Of a DNA stretch of 9,886 nucleotides, positions 6,635-9,886 are shown piece by piece. Source of the stretch: JAFGSZ01 sp964492185 (lineage in GTDB: Bacteria > Bacteroidota > Bacteroidia > Bacteroidales > UBA10428); contig CAZBJH010000122.1 of the NCBI GenBank assembly GCA_964492185.1, positions 1 through 9,886 on the forward strand, given 5' to 3'. A program made the position numbers and the translations under genes. The notes under the pieces are model-generated. The model was not told where the DNA came from and searched no databases. It was given only the letters and a program-made list of their open reading frames with translations. Numbering within the stretch: position 1 is the first letter of the stretch; the number at the start of each line of letters is the position of its first letter.

Positions 6635-6656
6635 TAACAATATAGAAATTAAGGCA
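6635..6656. repeat. 22-bp dispersed repeat, copy 1
   Basis: Begins TAACAATATAG and ends TTAAGGCA. It matches 9088-9109 at 20 of 22 positions. Here it lies upstream of the sigma operon next to the motif GCGCTAAC; at 9088 it lies behind the thioredoxin-like gene at the edge of the CreD fragment. It probably marks a shared junction or recombination sequence. Confidence 0.55.
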
Positions 6657-6670
6657 CGGTTGAGCAAAAA

Positions 6671-6711
6671 AAAAAGAGGTGACGGATCCACAAATCTTTC
6701 ACCTCCTTTTT
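6671..6711 (-). terminator. Strong intrinsic terminator for a minus-strand transcript
   Basis: The arms 6671-6682 (AAAAAGAGGTGA) and 6699-6711 (TCACCTCCTTTTT) pair over a GAGGTGA/TCACCTC core around a 16-nt loop. Read on minus, the stem is followed by an uninterrupted T-run. On plus it also has a shorter T-run, so it may work both ways. The TGA of the orphan ORF at 6699-6701 lies inside the first minus-strand arm. Confidence 0.7.
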
Positions 6712-6877
6712 GTAGTGTTTACTGAAAATAGTTTTCTCAATTGTGTTTTAATTCTTGTTGGGCTCCCCCCCTGGAATACAGCAAGAATATATGATTTACT
6801 ATGGAAAGCAGCGTAATCCTTAATATGCCACCAATTGTCTTCACGTGCGCGTGCACTTAAATTACGAAGGAAAATGA
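6699..6877 (-). pseudogene. Orphan C-terminal ORF of unrecognised family, ending in a terminator
   Basis: Reading minus, an open frame runs LIFLRNLSARAREDNWWHIK, then DYAAFHSKSYILAVFQGGSP, then TRIKTQLRKLFSVNTTKRR, and stops at 6699. It has no obvious start codon and continues open into the antisense of the lipoprotein remnant, so the true 5' limit is unclear; 6877 is a nominal edge. The direct join of stop codon and intrinsic terminator suggests the genuine 3' end of a former gene, perhaps a mobile-element protein. I do not recognise the family. It could also be a chance open frame. Confidence 0.35.
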
Positions 6878-6878
6878 G

Positions 6879-7082
6879 TGGCTGACAACAGTTAATGGAA
6901 ACGAAACAAAAACTATAACGATTACCTATAACGATGTTGAGAGTATCCCATCAGGTCAATATTCGGTACGATTTGTATATCCTGGGCCAGGTTCCCTAAT
7001 TAAAAGGGGAGATTTAAAACAGAGTAACGGTAGAATCTGGCTCGGAAAATTTTATATTACTGAAGCGATTGACATTGAATAA
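6879..7082 (+). pseudogene. C-terminal remnant of a second copy of the lipoprotein
   Basis: The plus strand encodes 67 residues beginning WLTTVNGNETKTITITYNDV and ending NGRIWLG followed by IDIE and a stop. They align without gaps to residues 232-298 of the lipoprotein at 2919-3815 (36/67 identical). The frame is open back to 6861, but homology stops near 6879 and there is no start codon or signal peptide. The remaining three-quarters of the gene is missing. The sequence after the stop (7083-7096) equals that behind the intact gene. Divergence near 46% at the protein level means this is an old paralogue, not a recent tandem copy. Confidence 0.88.
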
Positions 7083-7096
7083 CTACGAAGCCTAAT
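7083..7096 (+). repeat. Conserved 14-nt 3' flank (copy 2), ending GCCTAAT
   Basis: An exact copy of 3817-3830, located immediately after the stop of the paralogous remnant. After GCCTAAT the sequence here continues ACGCGCCC and soon becomes IS110 transposase DNA, whereas copy 1 continues into the intron. It gives an independent view of the sequence before intron insertion. Confidence 0.6.
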
Positions 7097-7259
7097 ACGC
7101 GCCCGGTTTGCATTTGGAAACCTTGCAAATTATCCCCAATAATTCAGCAAAGCCTTTGGGATCGTTGGCTACCACAAAATGAAAGCCGGCATCGCGGATA
7201 AAAAAGTCCAGAGTCGATTTTGATATATCGATACCTTCGATAAATTGTTTTTTTTTCAT
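7092..7259 (-). pseudogene. IS110-family transposase, N-terminal fragment
   Basis: From the ATG at 7259 the minus strand reads MKKKQFIEGIDISKSTLDFF then IRDAGFHFVVANDPKGFAEL and stops after 55 codons. The GIDISKSTLD block carries the first catalytic Asp (residue 11) of the RuvC-like DEDD domain of IS110 transposases, and NDPKGFAELL is the usual following motif. The full protein is normally several hundred residues, so nearly all of the catalytic and Tnp20 regions are gone. The last few codons (CKVSKCKPGAY) probably run past the breakpoint into flanking DNA. The upstream non-coding part is retained (7260-7431). Confidence 0.78.
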
Positions 7260-7431
7260 ATTTTTGGATTAAATGGTTTGTAAAAAGTTGCCTAAACTAT
7301 AACCTTTAAAAGACCTTATGTCTATAATTCTAAGTGGTTCCGGGCAACTGTAAAGAGAGAGCGGGGACTAATACGTTGGGTAGGTTTATAATCTTTTTTC
7401 ATACAAAGTTCACCCCGTTCTCTTTTAATTA
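7260..7431 (-). ncRNA. IS110 left-end non-coding region, candidate bridge RNA
   Basis: About 170 bases precede the IS110 transposase start and hold two adjacent long stem-loops: 7353-7366 with 7413-7426 (14 pairs counted with two G-U on the plus strand, 12 Watson-Crick on minus; 46-nt loop) and 7286-7292 with 7343-7349 (7 bp; 50-nt loop). IS110-group elements encode a guide-like bridge RNA in exactly this position, with two loops that bind target and donor DNA. The RNA assignment is by position and structure only. It is non-functional here without a full transposase, unless supplied in trans. Confidence 0.4.
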
Positions 7432-7566
7432 GTGAAGACAATTGGAAACAGCAAGATATTTAATGATTATGGAGTGCAAGGATATCCAAATCAATAATTA
7501 ATAGATAAATCTGGAGTTATTATTGAAAAAGGATCTATGATTAACATTGAAAAATACTTTGAATAA
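7432..7566 (+). pseudogene. C-terminal remnant of a TlpA/ResA-like thioredoxin-fold protein
   Basis: One frame reads VKTIGNSKIFNDYGVQGYPN, Q, a TAA at 7495-7497, then LIDKSGVIIEKGSMINIEKY FE and stop. YGVQGYPNQ-[Y]-LIDKSG is the cis-proline loop and following strand of TlpA/ResA-type thiol-disulfide oxidoreductases. The internal TAA probably replaces a Tyr codon. The CXXC half is absent, cut off at the IS110 end. The neighbouring intact gene at 7626 belongs to the same superfamily but is not closely similar here. Confidence 0.62.
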
Positions 7567-7625
7567 AAAAACGCCACACACGCGTGGTATAAAAAAAGAC
7601 CGTACAATCATTAAAATATAATAAC

Positions 7626-9077
7626 ATGAAAAAAAACATTCTATTATCACTATTGACAGTTTTAATAATTTCTTGCACTCAAAAACAAAATGACGATATC
7701 GTTTTAATAAAAGGCGAGGTTTTATCTGGAAAAGCAAAAAAAGTTAAATTTGAATGGATTGTAGATAACCCGATTACTGGAAAAGGAGAAACATTTATTG
7801 CAGAAATTGATAGTAACTCAAATTTTTCAATTGAAATTCCACTGAAACGAATTGCAAATGGTAGAATCACTGTTGGCAGATTCTATCATGACATTTGCTT
7901 AATTCCTGGCGATGACTTTTTTATAAGTGTAGATGCTGACACGATAAAATATTCAGGAAAAGGTGCAGGAAAAAATAATTACTTGTATCAAGCTGAAGTA
8001 AATAAGGTTTATAATAGGGCTTATTATGAAGAATCGAATAAAGGGAAATTAACACCTGCTGCCTTTTTAGAATCCCTAACAAGGTTCAAACAGAAAAGGA
8101 TGAATTTCTTTGAGTCTTATATGGATTCTGTTGAACTTCAAAAAGAGTTTGTTGATTTATATAAATTGGAAACGGAGATAATTTTTGAAAATCAAATCCA
8201 AGGATATCCAAGAAGATATTCTTATAAGTCTAAAATACCTCAAGATTCACTTGAACTTCCTAAGGAATTTATAAATTTAAATAGTTTCTCAAATTTCGTT
8301 GACGATTCGAAAACAGTAAGTTCTGATTACATTCATAACCTTCGAAATAAACTGTATGATAAAGCAAGAGAAATAACAAAAACTGATACTTCAATAAAAT
8401 GGAATGATGCTATATATGTTGCACTTTTTGATTCGTTATCAGGAAAAACAAGAGAGTATGTTTTAACAAAGTGGATTGTGACTGAATTTTCAAGAGATAA
8501 TTATGATTCATTAGCTATCAAGAAGTTCAATGACATTGAAAAAGGAGAATTAGCACAAAATACTTTTAATTCAGCCCTTATAAAATATAATGAAAAACGG
8601 TCATTAGTCGGGAAAACATTGCATCAAGAATTTTCAAAAACAATTCTTAGAGATACAGCAGGTATTAGTTTATCATTTGGAGAAATGATGGGAAAGTATA
8701 AAGGTAAAGTAGTTTATTTAGATTTTTGGGGTATGGGCTGTGGACCTTGTATAGCTGCTATGCCATATGCAAAAAAACTGAAAGAAAAACTCAAAGATGA
8801 ACCAATCGAATTTGTCTACGCATCAGTACAGGAAATAAGAAATAACAACTGGGAGGAAGTTTTTGAAGCAACCTTTACTGACAATAATCATTACGTTTTG
8901 GAAAAAGGATTTAACTCAAGGTTACATAAATTTATGGAAATAAATTGGGTGCCAAGTTATATGATATTTGATAAGGAAGGTAAGTTGACAGATTTTAATG
9001 CCGATAGACCTTCAAGAATGGTTGAACGTGCTGAAACAGAATTAGAAAAAACATTGATAGAATTGGCATCTAAATAA
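7626..9077 (+). CDS. Thioredoxin-fold lipoprotein, TlpA/ResA-like with N-terminal DUF4369-like domain
   Basis: The 483-residue product probably acts as a periplasmic, membrane-anchored thiol-disulfide oxidoreductase. Residues 1-17 form a lipoprotein leader with lipobox LIISC (Cys17). About 25-120 looks like the beta-rich DUF4369 domain common in Bacteroidota TlpA-like proteins (VLIKGEVLSGKAKKVKFEW...IPGDDFFISVDAD). A helical middle (about 125-335) follows. The C-terminal thioredoxin domain starts near 345 with VVYLDFWGMGCGPCIAAMP, giving active-site Cys372 and Cys375 (CGPC), and NWVPSYMIFDKEG supplies the cis-proline at 443. The motif has Gly-Met-Gly before Cys where WASWCGPC is usual, a mild variation. 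Upstream DNA is strongly AT-rich, with no Shine-Dalgarno. A fragment of a related protein precedes it. Its partner and redox substrate are unknown. Confidence 0.88.
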   Translation: MKKNILLSLLTVLIISCTQKQNDDIVLIKGEVLSGKAKKVKFEWIVDNPITGKGETFIAEIDSNSNFSIEIPLKRIANGRITVGRFYHDICLIPGDDFFISVDADTIKYSGKGAGKNNYLYQAEVNKVYNRAYYEESNKGKLTPAAFLESLTRFKQKRMNFFESYMDSVELQKEFVDLYKLETEIIFENQIQGYPRRYSYKSKIPQDSLELPKEFINLNSFSNFVDDSKTVSSDYIHNLRNKLYDKAREITKTDTSIKWNDAIYVALFDSLSGKTREYVLTKWIVTEFSRDNYDSLAIKKFNDIEKGELAQNTFNSALIKYNEKRSLVGKTLHQEFSKTILRDTAGISLSFGEMMGKYKGKVVYLDFWGMGCGPCIAAMPYAKKLKEKLKDEPIEFVYASVQEIRNNNWEEVFEATFTDNNHYVLEKGFNSRLHKFMEINWVPSYMIFDKEGKLTDFNADRPSRMVERAETELEKTLIELASK

Positions 9078-9087
9078 TTACGCCCTG

Positions 9088-9109
9088 TAACAATATAGGA
9101 TTTAAGGCA
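9088..9109. repeat. 22-bp dispersed repeat, copy 2
   Basis: Matches 6635-6656 at 20 of 22 bases (TAACAATATAG...TTAAGGCA). It begins 10 bases after the stop codon of the thioredoxin-like gene and coincides with the breakpoint of the CreD remnant. Confidence 0.55.
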
Positions 9110-9276
9110 TATTTAACCGATCGCATGGTTTTTTGATAATGATCTACCGGGAACATGAGCATCACACCAAATTTTGATGGATAACCCTCGTGTTGATCTC
9201 CAATCTTGTATTGAGGATAATTTCTATTCATTTCCAGAATATGCCAGGTTGCTGAGAATCCTTTTTCATTAATAGT
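9104..9276 (-). pseudogene. creD: CreD inner-membrane protein, internal fragment
   Basis: On minus, about 57 codons read TINEKGFSATWHILEMNRNY, PQYKIGDQHEGYPSKFGVML, MFPVDHYQKTMRSVKYA. The blocks GFSATW, NRNYPQ, FGVMLMFPVDHYQKTMRSVKYA are diagnostic of the CreD (inner-membrane, cell-envelope integrity) family, from the periplasmic region just before the C-terminal membrane helices. Full CreD is several hundred residues, so both ends are lost. The upstream break sits at the CAAATACG repeats and the downstream break at the 22-bp repeat. The frame stays open to 9070, but those last codons are not CreD. Confidence 0.75.
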
Positions 9277-9277
9277 T

Positions 9278-9332
9278 CAAATACGGGTTTAACAAATACG
9301 GGTCGTCAAATCAAATACGTTCAAATACGGGT
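9278..9332. repeat. Short direct repeats CAAATACG(GGT)
   Basis: CAAATACGGGT is found at 9278-9288, 9293-9303 and 9322-9332, and the shorter CAAATACG at 9312-9319. Spacing is irregular (15, 19 and 10 bp), so this is not a classical tandem or CRISPR array. It borders the CreD fragment. Confidence 0.7.
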
Positions 9333-9470
9333 CGGACCGGGCTATTATATAGAAAAATATTGTTATTATATATGCCTTCAAAAGGCCAATTATTTCGAAC
9401 CTCTCCCCAAGTGGTTCGACTTACTTTTTTGCTACAGCGAAAAAAAATAAGCAAAAAACGCCGCCGCTGA
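9333..9470. other. Gene-free AT-rich stretch
   Basis: No gene is supported. It contains several runs of A or T, a TTACTTTTTTGCT/AGCAAAAAA near-repeat (9421-9456) that could form a hairpin, and no start codon with a meaningful frame. Confidence 0.4.
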
Positions 9471-9558
9471 CAGGATTTTCCTAAAAAATCAAGGTGCTCA
9501 CCTAAAAATCGAGAACTCCTAACGTCGGACAGCTCGATTTTCTTAACGGAAAATCCTG
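9471..9558. repeat. Nested inverted repeat (cruciform-like)
   Basis: The outer perfect 11-bp arms are CAGGATTTTCC (9471-9481) and GGAAAATCCTG (9548-9558). Inside them lie perfect 9-bp arms AAAATCGAG (9505-9513) and CTCGATTTT (9533-9541) around a 19-nt loop with CTCCTAACG. The left shoulder has a further small palindrome, AGGTGCTCACCT. It could form a branched hairpin. It is not followed by a T-run, so it is not a simple terminator. Confidence 0.65.
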
Positions 9559-9610
9559 AGGGCGGGGTCCCGTTCTGTTGTTGGTTGATTTGGTTTTAAT
9601 ACCATATATA

Positions 9611-9643
9611 AAGGGTACCATCTAATAAGAAAAAAGGGTACCA
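9611..9643. repeat. Repeated AAGGGTACCA pair, possible IS21-type element end
   Basis: AAGGGTACCA occurs at 9611-9620 and 9634-9643, 23 bp apart. On minus this gives TGGTACCCTT twice, starting TG as IS21-family ends do. No transposase is present. The spacing is close to that of the AATGTACA pair at 5347-5378. Confidence 0.35.
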
Positions 9644-9665
9644 CCCCTTTGAGTTGTTTATTATT

Positions 9666-9782
9666 TCAGTAATCCAAAACAATGTTTTTTTCTTCTTTCC
9701 GGTGGGTTTTTAGATGTTCGATTGCCAACTTAAAACAAGCAACATTTCCTGGACAGATTTTAAGATATATCCTTTCAGTCAT
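9666..9782 (-). CDS. Small hypothetical ORF, doubtful
   Basis: A 38-codon frame starts MTERIYLKICPGNVACFKLA and ends in KKNIVLDY-like sequence (EEKNIVLDY). It has no ribosome-binding site, no recognised family and no supporting neighbour. Codon use is compatible with the AT-rich surroundings. It may be a chance frame. Confidence 0.2.
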   Translation of the reverse strand: MTERIYLKICPGNVACFKLAIEHLKTHRKEEKNIVLDY

Positions 9783-9840
9783 TCTATTGAAAATAAGTAA
9801 TATAACAATCGAGTAGGAGGAAAATAAAATAGTTTTCCTT

Positions 9841-9854
9841 GGGTATTAATACCC
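9841..9854. repeat. Perfect 14-bp palindrome
   Basis: GGGTATTAATACCC is self-complementary and adjoins a CCGCGG palindrome at 9854-9859. It could be an operator or a recombination half-site, but it is cut off from context by the window end. Confidence 0.4.
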
Positions 9855-9886
9855 CGCGGACCGGATTGGGACGATACTTGCCCCTT

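Noticed and set aside
6831..7445. 14-bp inverted match (6831-6844 with 7432-7445) as element ends around the lipoprotein remnant and IS110
   Set aside because: The match is short and the 7432 arm lies in the thioredoxin-like coding frame; one copy could be chance. Kept only as a note.
7498..7737. Minus-strand 79-codon frame
   Set aside because: It is antisense to the thioredoxin remnant and the start of the intact lipoprotein gene and has no recognisable domain.
9278..9332. Possible CRISPR array
   Set aside because: Repeats are only 8-11 bp, spacing is 2-11 bp and irregular, and no cas gene is present.

Overview
The window reads as chromosomal DNA of an anaerobic Bacteroidota (Bacteroidales-like) bacterium. 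The grounds are an AT-rich background, short Bacteroidota-type lipoprotein signals, mostly absent Shine-Dalgarno sequences, a TonB-dependent receptor, an ECF sigma factor paired with a small membrane protein, a DUF4369/TlpA-type thioredoxin lipoprotein, and an [FeFe]-hydrogenase-associated TM1266-family protein. Species cannot be named from the sequence.

Layout. (1) 1-2576: a visibly more GC-rich block with two overlapping genes, a TM1266-family putative hydrogenase regulator (53-307) and a TonB-dependent receptor (300-2522). A 26-bp inverted repeat flanks it (1-26 and 2551-2576, 25/26 matching). (2) 2577-2918: gene-free, with a perfect 15-bp inverted repeat, a second hairpin and three GTTAGAC motifs. 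(3) 2919-3815: a lipoprotein of unknown function. (4) 3831-4876, minus strand: a decayed group II intron, with candidate RNA 3' domains at 3831-3935 and a frameshifted, N-terminally truncated RT/maturase. It lies directly behind the lipoprotein gene and opposes it. (5) 4888-5378: a recombination-site-like inverted repeat, a tyrosine-integrase N-terminal pseudogene and a possible insertion-sequence end. (6) 5398-6507, minus: an ECF sigma factor and a four-helix membrane protein, probably its partner. (7) 6635-7566: debris, namely an orphan minus ORF running into a strong terminator, the C-terminal 67 codons of a second copy of the lipoprotein, an IS110-family left end with transposase N-terminus, and a thioredoxin-fold C-terminus. 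(8) 7626-9077: an intact thioredoxin-like lipoprotein. (9) 9070-9886: a CreD fragment, short direct repeats, a nested inverted repeat and no convincing gene.

Overall, an apparent backbone operon abuts a heavily reworked accessory region. Two accessory families (the lipoprotein and the thioredoxin-like protein) each occur as one intact gene plus a C-terminal remnant. The lipoprotein and its remnant share a 14-nt 3' flank ending GCCTAAT, and the intron begins exactly where that flank ends. This resembles a group II intron inserted in an integron attC site and suggests, as inference only, that the region was once a cassette-type array. Intact genes whose roles can be stated are the hydrogenase-linked regulator, the receptor, the sigma/partner pair and the thioredoxin lipoprotein.
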